From positions 1 to 12,899 of the forward strand of contig JANQTO010000361.1 in assembly GCA_030731685.1 (NCBI GenBank): a stretch of 12,899 bases of DNA, read 5' to 3'. This DNA comes from Nonlabens sp. GTDB taxonomy: Bacteria; Bacteroidota; Bacteroidia; Flavobacteriales; Flavobacteriaceae. A program made the position numbers and the translations under genes. The notes below the pieces were generated by a model that made no database searches, had not been told where the DNA came from, and saw nothing but the letters and a program-made list of their open reading frames with translations. This document shows, in pieces, positions 1 to 5,891 of the stretch; the first letter of the stretch is position 1; the number at the start of each line of letters is the position of its first letter.

Positions 1-831
1 CTTGAACTCTAAAGATACTAAAAATCTAACAGCTGCTATTCCGTCCAGTTTCATGCGTAATACAAGTATGAGGAACCAGTAGCTACTGTAGTCATTCTTA
101 ACGATGTTGAACAAGCTGTTTCTAAAATTGAGAAAGGTCTTTTTAGGACTTAGCGCATTTAATGTACCGCCTCCTATGTGGTATACGACAGATACTGGTT
201 CATAGCTTATGGTGTAGCCTGCTAATCGCATTCTCCAACATAAATCTACCTCTTCTTGATGTGCAAAATAACTCGCATCCATACCACCTACCTCATGATA
301 AACTGACATGCGCACAAAAAATGCTGCACCACTAGCCCAGTCCAGCGATGGTCGGTCATTATACTGACCTAGGTCTTTTTCTATGGTATTAAAAATACGA
401 CCGCGACAATATGGATATGCAAATCGATCTAAATAACCACCTGCCGCTCCTGCATATTCAAAATAATCTCTGTTGTTAAAATCTAAAATCTTGGGCTGCA
501 GTGCTGCGAGCTTAGGGTCGTCAATAAATCGTTGCGTAATGGGCATTAACCATTCTGGAGCTACTTCTATATCACTGTTGAGCAAACAGGCAATAGGTTC
601 GTCTATATTTTTAAGTGCTTCATTATAACCACCAGCATAGCCGCGATTGCTGTCCATTGCGATAACGTTTACCGCAGGATAATGTACGGCAAGCCATTGG
701 AGTGAATCATCTGTACTGGCATTGTCTGCCAGGTAAATAATATGCTCGCCACTATGTGCAGTGACGCTGGGCAAGAATTTCTCTAACCAATTCCTACCGT
801 TCCAGTTTAATATGACTACCGCTATTTTCAT
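1..831 (-). CDS. Family 2 glycosyltransferase (3' end outside window)
   Basis: The minus strand encodes 277 residues without a stop, from ATG at 831-829 to the window edge, so the C-terminus is missing. The N-terminus VILNWNG (residues 6-12), DNASTDDS (36-43), the NSDIE segment (85-89, the DxD-like metal and nucleotide-sugar site), WASGAAF (165-171) and HQEEVDLCWR (191-200, the ED acid/base region) are the ordered signature of GT-A fold, GT2 rhamnosyl- or galactofuranosyl-type transferases. The end, with residues 252-260 hydrophobic, may begin a membrane-associated tail. It likely transfers a sugar from a nucleotide donor to a surface glycan at the cytoplasmic face of the membrane; donor and acceptor cannot be read. 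Its start overlaps the stop of the upstream minus-strand gene as ATGA, so the two are probably co-transcribed. Confidence 0.9.
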   Translation of the reverse strand, partial: MKIAVVILNWNGRNWLEKFLPSVTAHSGEHIIYLADNASTDDSLQWLAVHYPAVNVIAMDSNRGYAGGYNEALKNIDEPIACLLNSDIEVAPEWLMPITQRFIDDPKLAALQPKILDFNNRDYFEYAGAAGGYLDRFAYPYCRGRIFNTIEKDLGQYNDRPSLDWASGAAFFVRMSVYHEVGGMDASYFAHQEEVDLCWRMRLAGYTISYEPVSVVYHIGGGTLNALSPKKTFLNFRNSLFNIVKNDYSSYWFLILVLRMKLDGIAAVRFLVSLEFK

Positions 832-1274
832 AAGGTATATGCTGGAAGGTCTGTAATAAAATCGTAACGCTGCGCCTCATAATCCATCGTGCAAAAGTAG
901 TGTTCTAAGCCATTTGTAAGCATTAAATATTGTGCATCCAGTGCGAGATTGTATCGAGCGATTTGGTCAAAGGTGTCTTGTGTAATTTTTATACTTGGTG
1001 CCTTGCACTCAACCAGCGCATAAATACTTCCGTCTGTATTGTACACAATGACATCATACCGCTTTTTAGTTCCGGCTACAACGAGCTGTTTTTCAACATT
1101 TATGAGATTGTGGGGAACACGCTTTCGCGAAAGCAAAAAAAACACAACATGTTGCCTTACCCATTCCTCTGGGGTGCAATGGACAAACTTTTTACGTATG
1201 GGGTCAAAAATGAGTGCCCCTTTTTCAGTACTTTTAACCCTGAAATTTCCGGCCGGTAAACGCAATGGCATCAT
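828..1274 (-). CDS. Stand-alone HsdR N-terminal-like (PD-(D/E)xK fold) protein
   Basis: This is a short soluble protein resembling the N-terminal domain of type I restriction R subunits (HSDR_N_2-like), without helicase or other domains. Counting from the second of two adjacent ATGs (1271-1269; 147 residues), it has VEKQL (59-63), YDVIVY with D73, and VECKAP with E88 and K90. This is the E, D, ExK spacing of a PD-(D/E)xK nuclease core. FDQIARYN (101-108) completes the family pattern. The frame is open upstream to a TTG at 1289, but the family begins close to the MPLRLPAG segment, so ATG at 1274 or 1271 is preferred. No hsdM or hsdS is nearby, so it is not a restriction system as seen here. 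It is divergent from holA with about 33 bp between starts, and overlaps the glycosyltransferase by 4 bp. Its true function is unknown to me. One copy of the 14-bp palindrome encodes LSRKR at residues 47-51. Confidence 0.85.
   Translation of the reverse strand: MMPLRLPAGNFRVKSTEKGALIFDPIRKKFVHCTPEEWVRQHVVFFLLSRKRVPHNLINVEKQLVVAGTKKRYDVIVYNTDGSIYALVECKAPSIKITQDTFDQIARYNLALDAQYLMLTNGLEHYFCTMDYEAQRYDFITDLPAYTL
1121..1134. repeat. 14-bp palindrome GCTTTCGCGAAAGC, copy 1
   Basis: Perfect self-complementary 14-mer inside the HsdR-N-like gene, read on the minus strand as part of LSRKR. The same 14 bases recur at 6239-6252 and 8431-8444. It replaces coding sequence without breaking the frame. Confidence 0.9.
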
Positions 1275-1307
1275 ACCGCAATAATACAAAATTCAACACG
1301 GCTCTTC

Positions 1308-2315
1308 ATGAGTGATTACGCAAAGATTCTTACTGACCTTAAAAACAAAAGGTACGCTCCTATATACATACTTTATGGTGATGAGCCCTTTTTTATTGAT
1401 TCTATAAGCAACTACATTGAGAAGAATGTGCTAGACGAAGGCGAGCGCGGTTTTAACCAAATGGTCATGTACGGCAAGGAATGTAAAATGAGTGAGGTTG
1501 TGGAAAATGCTAAGAGATTCCCTATGATGGCAGAGCATCAAGTGATTATCGTTAAAGAAGCGCAGCATCTTTCTAGGGAATGGGGCGACCTCGACGCTTA
1601 TGCAGCGCAACCACAAACGAGTACTATACTCGTATTTAATTACAAGTATAAAAAACCGGACTTGCGTTTAAAAGTTTTTAAAGAACTAAAAAAAAGCGCG
1701 GTGATGATGGAAAGTAAACCGCTCTATGAAAATAAAGTTCCCGCATGGATTAACGAGCTTGTGGCCTCATTAGGTTTCAAAATTGAACCTGACGCTTGTC
1801 AAATGCTTGTCGAATTTATAGGAAATGACCTGAGCCGTATTCAGAATGAAATGAACAAACTGTCCATAAACCTACAACCTGGCGCACTTATAACGCCACT
1901 GGTGATTGAGGAAAACATAGGCATAAGTAAAGACTATAATAATTTTGAACTTCGGAAGGCGCTCGGAGCTCGCGATACACAACGAGTGTTTAAAATTGCA
2001 GCATATTTTGCACAAAATGAAAAGGACAATCCCATAGTGGTAACGTCTGGAACACTGTATTCTATGTTTACGCAATTACTTAAAGTACATGCCGCTAGCA
2101 GTAGTAACCCTGCTGTAGTAGCTAAGGCTGCTGGCGTGAGTCCGTATTTTGTAAGCGAACTCATTACTGCTGCACGTAATTATCCCATGAAGTATTGTAG
2201 TCGAGCGATACACATATTAAGAGATATGGACATGAAGTCAAAAGGTGTAAATTCACATGACACGCCTGCTGGTGATTTACTTAAAGAGGCACTTGTAAAC
2301 ATATTAGCTCCATGA
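1308..2315 (+). CDS. holA: DNA polymerase III subunit delta
   Basis: HolA is the delta subunit of the clamp-loader complex: it opens the beta sliding clamp so it can be loaded on DNA in the cytoplasm. The 335-residue product has the family length and pattern. The N-terminal signature is PIYILYGDEPFFID (18-31), then RFPMMAEHQVIIVKEAQ (70-86). The middle region has EFIGNDLSRIQNEMNKL (169-185), the classic delta motif in which domain II packs against the loader. There is no P-loop, as expected because delta does not bind ATP. The C-terminal helical collar ends near 335. ATG at 1308 is the natural start (YAKIL then LKNKRYAPIY). It overlaps menA by 4 bp (ATGA), implying translational coupling. It is divergent from the HsdR-N-like gene, and any holA promoter must overlap that gene's 5' end; I see no good TAnnTTTG there. 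Confidence 0.95.
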   Translation: MSDYAKILTDLKNKRYAPIYILYGDEPFFIDSISNYIEKNVLDEGERGFNQMVMYGKECKMSEVVENAKRFPMMAEHQVIIVKEAQHLSREWGDLDAYAAQPQTSTILVFNYKYKKPDLRLKVFKELKKSAVMMESKPLYENKVPAWINELVASLGFKIEPDACQMLVEFIGNDLSRIQNEMNKLSINLQPGALITPLVIEENIGISKDYNNFELRKALGARDTQRVFKIAAYFAQNEKDNPIVVTSGTLYSMFTQLLKVHAASSSNPAVVAKAAGVSPYFVSELITAARNYPMKYCSRAIHILRDMDMKSKGVNSHDTPAGDLLKEALVNILAP

Positions 2316-3250
2316 GTGCTGCTATTTTTAAGGCATGGATAAGCGCTGCAAGGCTGCGCACATTGCCGTTAAGTATAAGCGGTATTATCACTGGAACTGC
2401 CTACGGCTACGGAGTAATTCAGACAAGTGAGACTACCTTTAACATATTTGTACCTATGCTTGCATTACTTACAACACTAGGTTTTCAGGTACTTTCCAAT
2501 TTTGCAAACGATTACGGTGACGGTGTAAAGGGTACTGACAATGAAAACCGCGTAGGTCCTGTGCGTGCGTTACAAAGCGGTGTTATCAAACCTCACCAAA
2601 TGAAACTAGGAATTATCATTACTTCAATCATAAGCTTTCTAAGTGCTGTATTGCTCATATATGTAAGCTTGGGTTCTAAGGCGATTTTAGTTTCTCTATT
2701 TTTTCTAGTTCTTGGAGTATTGGCTATTTGGGCTGCAATAAAATATACTGTTGGCGATAATGCTTATGGTTACCGCGGTCTGGGCGATTTGTTTGTTTTT
2801 ATATTTTTTGGCCCTGTAAGCGTGCTTGGTATTTACTATCTCCTCACGCTAGAAATGGAAGTGATACTTTTATTGCCTGCTATAACCATAGGACTACTAA
2901 GCGTTGCTGTGTTGAACCTCAACAACATGCGAGACATGGAGAGCGATGCACTGGTCGGTAAAAACACCATCGTTGTCAAGATGGGTATGACTGCAGCAAA
3001 AAAACTGCATTACGCGTTGATTGTAATTGCTTTTATGAGTGCTTTCATGATAGCACTTTTGAGCTACACTAGCGGTTTTATTAATTCCATAGCTGCATTT
3101 TTACCACTAATTGCATTCCTGCCCGTGATGCTGCATGTTGTGAACGTATTTAAAAATGATGCGCCTGCACTCTTAGACCCAGAACTGAAAAAAGTTGCGC
3201 TTGCAACCTTTTTCTACGCTTTAATTACACTTGCAACTGTGATATACTAA
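2312..3250 (+). CDS. menA: 1,4-dihydroxy-2-naphthoate polyprenyltransferase
   Basis: A UbiA-superfamily integral membrane prenyltransferase that attaches the polyprenyl chain to 1,4-dihydroxy-2-naphthoate, the membrane step of menaquinone synthesis. The 312 residues include both aspartate-rich motifs: NDYGDGVKGTDN at 66-77 (NDxxD) and NNMRDMESD at 204-212. These bind Mg-diphosphate. GYRGLGDLFVFIFFGPV (153-169) between them is typical of MenA rather than UbiA or heme O synthases. Hydrophobic stretches fit eight or nine membrane helices. The N-terminal KAWISAARLRTLPLS is the usual MenA opening, so the ATG that overlaps the holA stop is right. No other men genes are in the window. Confidence 0.95.
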   Translation: MSAAIFKAWISAARLRTLPLSISGIITGTAYGYGVIQTSETTFNIFVPMLALLTTLGFQVLSNFANDYGDGVKGTDNENRVGPVRALQSGVIKPHQMKLGIIITSIISFLSAVLLIYVSLGSKAILVSLFFLVLGVLAIWAAIKYTVGDNAYGYRGLGDLFVFIFFGPVSVLGIYYLLTLEMEVILLLPAITIGLLSVAVLNLNNMRDMESDALVGKNTIVVKMGMTAAKKLHYALIVIAFMSAFMIALLSYTSGFINSIAAFLPLIAFLPVMLHVVNVFKNDAPALLDPELKKVALATFFYALITLATVIY

Positions 3251-3413
3251 GTGTATGATTTTCAGAACACTAATAAATCTACATTAAATCACACAATATA
3301 AGCGATAAGCTTTTTTAATAATGGAAAGCATTCTTTGTAACTAGATTTGTTTATATTTAACAAACTAAAAAACGTTTTATAGAAACAAAACTACGCTTTA
3401 AATTATAATCCCT
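3251..3413. other. Intergenic region after menA
   Basis: AT-rich 163 bp between menA and the small gene at 3414. It contains a weak possible hairpin (AAGC, loop, GCTT) followed by T6 near 3300-3316, too short a stem to call a terminator firmly, and a promoter-like -7 element at 3342-3349. No open reading frame of note. Confidence 0.5.
3342..3349 (+). promoter_or_regulatory. Candidate Bacteroidota -7 element (TAGATTTG) for the 3414 gene
   Basis: TAGATTTG fits TAnnTTTG exactly. No convincing TTG sits at the -33 distance, and the resulting leader would be about 60 nt. Placement between menA and a separate small gene is the main support. Confidence 0.35.
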
Positions 3414-3617
3414 ATGGCTAGAGCAATGTTTGAGTACACTAAGGTGGTACTCGAAAAGGTAAGTTTTGATACGACCCTTTTTTGTAAAGAATTACAAAAG
3501 GCATTTGATTGCCTTCTTCCGTTTGAAATACAAGAACTAAAAATATGGCTAAAAGAAATGTATTTGCGCCATCCAGATTTAGTACATTGTGAATTTCCGA
3601 AAATTTCCATTAGTTAA
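3414..3617 (+). CDS. Small conserved-type hypothetical protein, 67 residues
   Basis: A 67-residue soluble protein without signal peptide or membrane segment. The body reads FEYTKVVLEKVSFD (6-19), LFCKELQKAF (22-31), LLPFEIQELKIWLKEMY (34-50). It is predicted to be mostly amphipathic helices, with cysteines at 24, 32 and near residue 59. I recall similar 60-70-residue proteins with KVSFD, LFCKEL and LLP-EI-EL in flavobacterial genomes, so I take it as a real gene; its function is unknown. ATG at 3414 gives MARAMFEYTK; the internal ATG at 3426 (MFEYTK) is an equally plausible start. It is flanked by menA upstream and the convergent oxyR downstream, with its own candidate promoter. An antisense frame of similar length covers the same bases and is rejected. 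Confidence 0.7.
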   Translation: MARAMFEYTKVVLEKVSFDTTLFCKELQKAFDCLLPFEIQELKIWLKEMYLRHPDLVHCEFPKISIS

Positions 3618-3636
3618 AACGTTAATCGCCTTTCTG

Positions 3637-3772
3637 CTTACAATTTGCACGCTGCGAAAAAGTTAGCTCTGATAGTTCGAAATTTCTTAGTTCGTAAGAC
3701 TTCTCGAAAATAGGGAGATAATACCGTGGAATAATCGTATTATTTCTTAGCAACTGGACTTACAATTTGCAC
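3637..3772. repeat. Pair of 14-bp direct repeats CTTACAATTTGCAC
   Basis: Identical copies lie at 3637-3650 and 3759-3772, 122 bp apart start to start. The second copy lies in the last codons of oxyR (VQIV on the minus strand); the first lies in the convergent intergenic region beyond its stop. This could reflect a small duplication at the oxyR 3' end. Confidence 0.7.
3677..3743. terminator. Possible hairpins between convergent genes
   Basis: Two inverted repeats lie between the small gene and oxyR. TCTTA/TAAGA around 3685-3700 has a 5-nt loop and is flanked by outer TTCGA/TCGAA arms (about 3677-3708). ATAATAC/GTATTAT at 3718-3724 and 3737-3743 has a 12-nt loop and spans the oxyR stop. Both are AT-rich without long T tracts, so a terminator role is only inferred from the convergent layout. 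Confidence 0.3.
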
Positions 3773-4678
3773 ATTTGAAAATGCTATTGCTCCTTTTATA
3801 ACCCCTGCAATAACGGTTTGCAAAGCGTCTATTATTTGCAACTTCAGCTCTCTTTTGTGATAAATGAGACTTACCTCACGCGCTGGAGACGGCTCTTCAA
3901 AATAACATAGATTTTCCCGCTTTCGTTCAGAAAGGTCAAGCGTGTTCAAATAAGGTAACAGCGTCATGCCAAGACCTTCGTCGGCAAGTTTTATAAGTGT
4001 TTCAAAACTACCACTTTCCAGCATAAAACGTTCTGTGTCTGTATCGCGTGTACTTTTGCACAAATTCAGTATACTATCTTTAAAGCAATGTCCATCTTCT
4101 AGCAGCAGTAACTCATCTACATTTATGTCGCTTACTTTTAGTTTGGCTTTACAAGTACTAGCTTTTCTAGGGTCGTAAGCTACAAAAGGCTCGTAATAAA
4201 GCACGCGTTCCTTTATGAACTCGTTACGTAACGGAGTTGCCGCAATGGCCGCGTCGATACTACCATCTATTAAACTCTCTACAATACTTTCCGTCGTTAG
4301 TTCCTGAATACGCAGTTTTACCTTCGGGTACCTATTCACAAAATTTGTGAGAAACATCGGTAATAGTGTTGGCATCACAGTAGGAATGACACCTATTTTA
4401 AATTCGCCACCTATAAATCCTTTTTCTTGGTCTACGATGTCTTGAATTCGGTCGCTTTCGTTAACGATGTTACGTGCCTGTTGGACAATTTTCTTGCCTG
4501 TTTCCGTGAGTTCGATGGGTTTTTTAGATCTATCAAAAATCTGCACGTCTAATTCATCCTCAAGTTTCTGTATTTGCATACTAAGAGTAGGCTGGGTTAC
4601 AAAAACCTTGTCGGCTGCTTTTGTAAAGTTTTGATATTGAGCGACTGCAAGAACATATTTAAGCTGCGTAATTGTCAT
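3740..4678 (-). CDS. oxyR: LysR-family peroxide sensor OxyR
   Basis: A LysR-type transcription factor that senses hydrogen peroxide through a reversible disulfide and controls peroxide-defence genes. The winged helix-turn-helix covers about residues 1-60 (FTKAADKVFVTQPTLSMQIQ), followed by a linker helix and a periplasmic-binding-like effector domain from about 90. The diagnostic redox site is LLEDGHCFKDSILNLC: with the start chosen here the cysteines are C198 and C207, the same spacing and nearly the same numbers as the C199/C208 pair of E. coli OxyR. The open frame runs to a TTG at 4696, but ATG at 4678 (MTITQLKYVLAVA) matches the family start, and the TTG overlaps the predicted -7 element. 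It is divergent from tpx, a classical OxyR target type. The C-terminus (VQIVSPVAKK) is slightly extended relative to what I expect and carries a 14-bp repeat shared with downstream DNA. Confidence 0.95.
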   Translation of the reverse strand: MTITQLKYVLAVAQYQNFTKAADKVFVTQPTLSMQIQKLEDELDVQIFDRSKKPIELTETGKKIVQQARNIVNESDRIQDIVDQEKGFIGGEFKIGVIPTVMPTLLPMFLTNFVNRYPKVKLRIQELTTESIVESLIDGSIDAAIAATPLRNEFIKERVLYYEPFVAYDPRKASTCKAKLKVSDINVDELLLLEDGHCFKDSILNLCKSTRDTDTERFMLESGSFETLIKLADEGLGMTLLPYLNTLDLSERKRENLCYFEEPSPAREVSLIYHKRELKLQIIDALQTVIAGVIKGAIAFSNVQIVSPVAKK

Positions 4679-4693
4679 GATAGATATTTTATG

Positions 4694-4720
4694 CAAAAAT
4701 AGAGTTTATCATCATTACAA
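4694..4720 (-). promoter_or_regulatory. Predicted oxyR promoter
   Basis: On the minus strand, TATTTTTG (plus coordinates 4694-4701) is an exact TAnnTTTG -7 element, with TTG (4718-4720) 16 nt further upstream as -33. The gap to the oxyR ATG is 15 bp, so the leader would be very short. The spacer is slightly shorter than the commonly quoted flavobacterial range. Confidence 0.55.
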
Positions 4721-4747
4721 TCTATGACACAACAGCAAATAGATTGT
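4717..4747. promoter_or_regulatory. 9-bp inverted repeat, candidate OxyR operator
   Basis: ACAATCTAT (4717-4725) and ATAGATTGT (4739-4747) are perfect inverted repeats 13 bp apart in the oxyR-tpx divergent region. The arms carry CTAT and ATAG, the tetramers of known OxyR sites, and a LysR-type T-N11-A (4725/4737) lies at the centre. The left arm covers the predicted oxyR -33 TTG, which would suit autorepression. The spacing does not match the full E. coli OxyR consensus. Confidence 0.5.
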
Positions 4748-4858
4748 TAATTATTCCTCTAAGTTAGTGTATTATTACCCATGAGTGTTTGACTACTTAA
4801 ATCAGACTTCTCATTAACGTGCATGAAAATCTGCATCGAATTAACAAGAATACAACAC

Positions 4859-4885
4859 TTGATAACAACCAGTAACCTAACTTTA
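4859..4885 (+). promoter_or_regulatory. Predicted tpx promoter
   Basis: TTG at 4859-4861 and TAACTTTA at 4878-4885 (one mismatch to TAnnTTTG) are separated by 16 bp, the same spacer as in the divergent oxyR promoter. The -7 element ends 26 bp before the tpx ATG. Confidence 0.4.
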
Positions 4886-4911
4886 TACGCTCAAATAAAT
4901 CTTTATCATCC

Positions 4912-5415
4912 ATGGCAACAATTACATTTCAAGGAAAACCTACACAAACAACAGGAACACTACCTGCAGTAGGAACACAAGCACCTGATTTTAAACTTAC
5001 TAAAACCGACTTATCCACTACTTCCCTATCCGACTTTAAGGGCAAGCGCGTGGTAATGAACATATTTCCGAGTATTGACACTGGCGTTTGTGCGACAAGT
5101 GTTAAAAATTTTAATGAGCGCGCTACACAACTAGAAAACACAGCAGTTCTATGCATCTCTAGAGACACTCCGTTTGCACAGAGCAGATTTGTAAATGACG
5201 AAGGACTTGAAAACATTGTGAATTTAAGTGACCTTAAGGATGGCTCGTTCGGTAAGGACTACGGCCTTACCATTGCCGAAGGTCCATTTGAAGGACTACA
5301 TTCTCGTGCGGTAGTCGTACTAGATGAAAGCGGTAGCGTAATCTACAACGAACAAGTGCCAGAAATTTCACAAGAACCTAATTATCTTGCAGCCTTGAAA
5401 ACACTCCTAAAATAG
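4912..5415 (+). CDS. tpx: Thiol peroxidase Tpx, resolving cysteine absent
   Basis: A peroxiredoxin of the Tpx class that reduces hydrogen peroxide and organic peroxides. The 167 residues match the family length and the signature FPSIDTGVCATSVKNFNE contains the peroxidatic cysteine C60, with T57 completing the active-site TxxC. The usual resolving cysteine sits in the stretch PFAQSRFC; here it reads PFAQSRFV, with valine at 94 (codon gta). The only other cysteine is C81 in VLCIS, equivalent to the non-essential C82 of E. coli Tpx. The enzyme therefore seems to work as a 1-Cys peroxiredoxin or to use another partner thiol, unlike the standard atypical 2-Cys Tpx. It is divergent from oxyR, which probably regulates it. 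The stop overlaps the dgkA start by one base. Confidence 0.95.
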   Translation: MATITFQGKPTQTTGTLPAVGTQAPDFKLTKTDLSTTSLSDFKGKRVVMNIFPSIDTGVCATSVKNFNERATQLENTAVLCISRDTPFAQSRFVNDEGLENIVNLSDLKDGSFGKDYGLTIAEGPFEGLHSRAVVVLDESGSVIYNEQVPEISQEPNYLAALKTLLK

Positions 5416-5792
5416 TGGCATTAGGCAATTTCTTATATAAACGCTGGAAAGGTGCGGGCTACGCTTTAAAAGGAGCTCTCATCTTACTGCGTACTGAACC
5501 CAGCATACAAGTGCAGGCTTTTATAGCCACATGCCTTGTTATTGCTGGGTTTGTTTTTAACATCAGTACCACTGAGTGGATTGTCCAGCTTCTTGCTGTT
5601 GGAATGGTCATGGGTGCCGAAGGGCTCAACACGACCATAGAGGCTATAGCAGATTTTATCCATCCAGAATTCCATAAAAAAATAGGGCATATTAAAGACA
5701 TCGCAGCAGGAGCAGTCTTTCTCACTGCGGTCATTGCCACCGTGATAGGATGTATCATTTACGTACCAAAAATCGTGGCGCTTTTCCAATAA
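5415..5792 (+). CDS. dgkA: Diacylglycerol kinase family (lipid kinase, DgkA)
   Basis: A small integral membrane kinase of 125 residues with three predicted membrane helices. It phosphorylates diacylglycerol or undecaprenol; the substrate cannot be chosen from sequence. Key residues of the family are all present at the same numbers as in E. coli DgkA: E28, E69, N72, E76, D80, K94 and D95, within AEGLNTTIEAIADF and HIKDIAAGAV. Translation starts at GTG 5415, whose G is the last base of the tpx TAG, so it is likely coupled to tpx. No ATG in this frame precedes the conserved LYKRWKGAGYALKGA segment. In an envelope-gene cluster, recycling of undecaprenol or of diacylglycerol both make sense. Confidence 0.92.
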   Translation: MALGNFLYKRWKGAGYALKGALILLRTEPSIQVQAFIATCLVIAGFVFNISTTEWIVQLLAVGMVMGAEGLNTTIEAIADFIHPEFHKKIGHIKDIAAGAVFLTAVIATVIGCIIYVPKIVALFQ

Positions 5793-5867
5793 GTATGAGC
5801 GATTGTACCATTTCATAAACTGTTAACTTAAATACCGTTGTTTCCTTTTAAGACGGCGCATAATTGT

Positions 5868-5875
5868 TAAATTTG
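5868..5875 (+). promoter_or_regulatory. Predicted ftsK promoter -7 element (TAAATTTG)
   Basis: An exact TAnnTTTG ends 16 bp before the ftsK ATG in the 99-bp gap after dgkA, followed by CAC as often seen in this phylum. No clean TTG is at the -33 distance (nearest is 5838-5840, 27 bp away). The element lies within a TGTTAA/TTAACA inverted repeat (5865-5870 and 5880-5885). Confidence 0.5.
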
Positions 5876-5891
5876 CACGTTAACACATTAC

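Noticed and set aside
930..1259. 109-codon plus-strand frame inside the HsdR-N-like gene
   Set aside because: The opposite strand encodes a coherent PD-(D/E)xK pattern with a 4-bp overlap to the next gene; this frame shows no motif.
828..1274. A type I restriction-modification locus
   Set aside because: Only the small N-terminal-like domain is present; no helicase, methylase or specificity gene is in the window.
3299..3316. Rho-independent terminator after menA
   Set aside because: The stem is only about 4 bp (AAGC/GCTT) before the T run, too weak to call.
3398..3610. 70-codon minus-strand frame opposite the small gene at 3414
   Set aside because: The plus-strand frame has the better start, a promoter candidate and a family-like pattern; the minus-strand product looks random.
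5012..5020. TTATCCACT, close to a DnaA box
   Set aside because: A single imperfect match inside tpx without a cluster of boxes or AT-rich unwinding element.
5484..5816. 110-codon open frame on the minus strand opposite dgkA
   Set aside because: Antisense to a complete lipid kinase whose key residues are all conserved; the translation resembles no protein.
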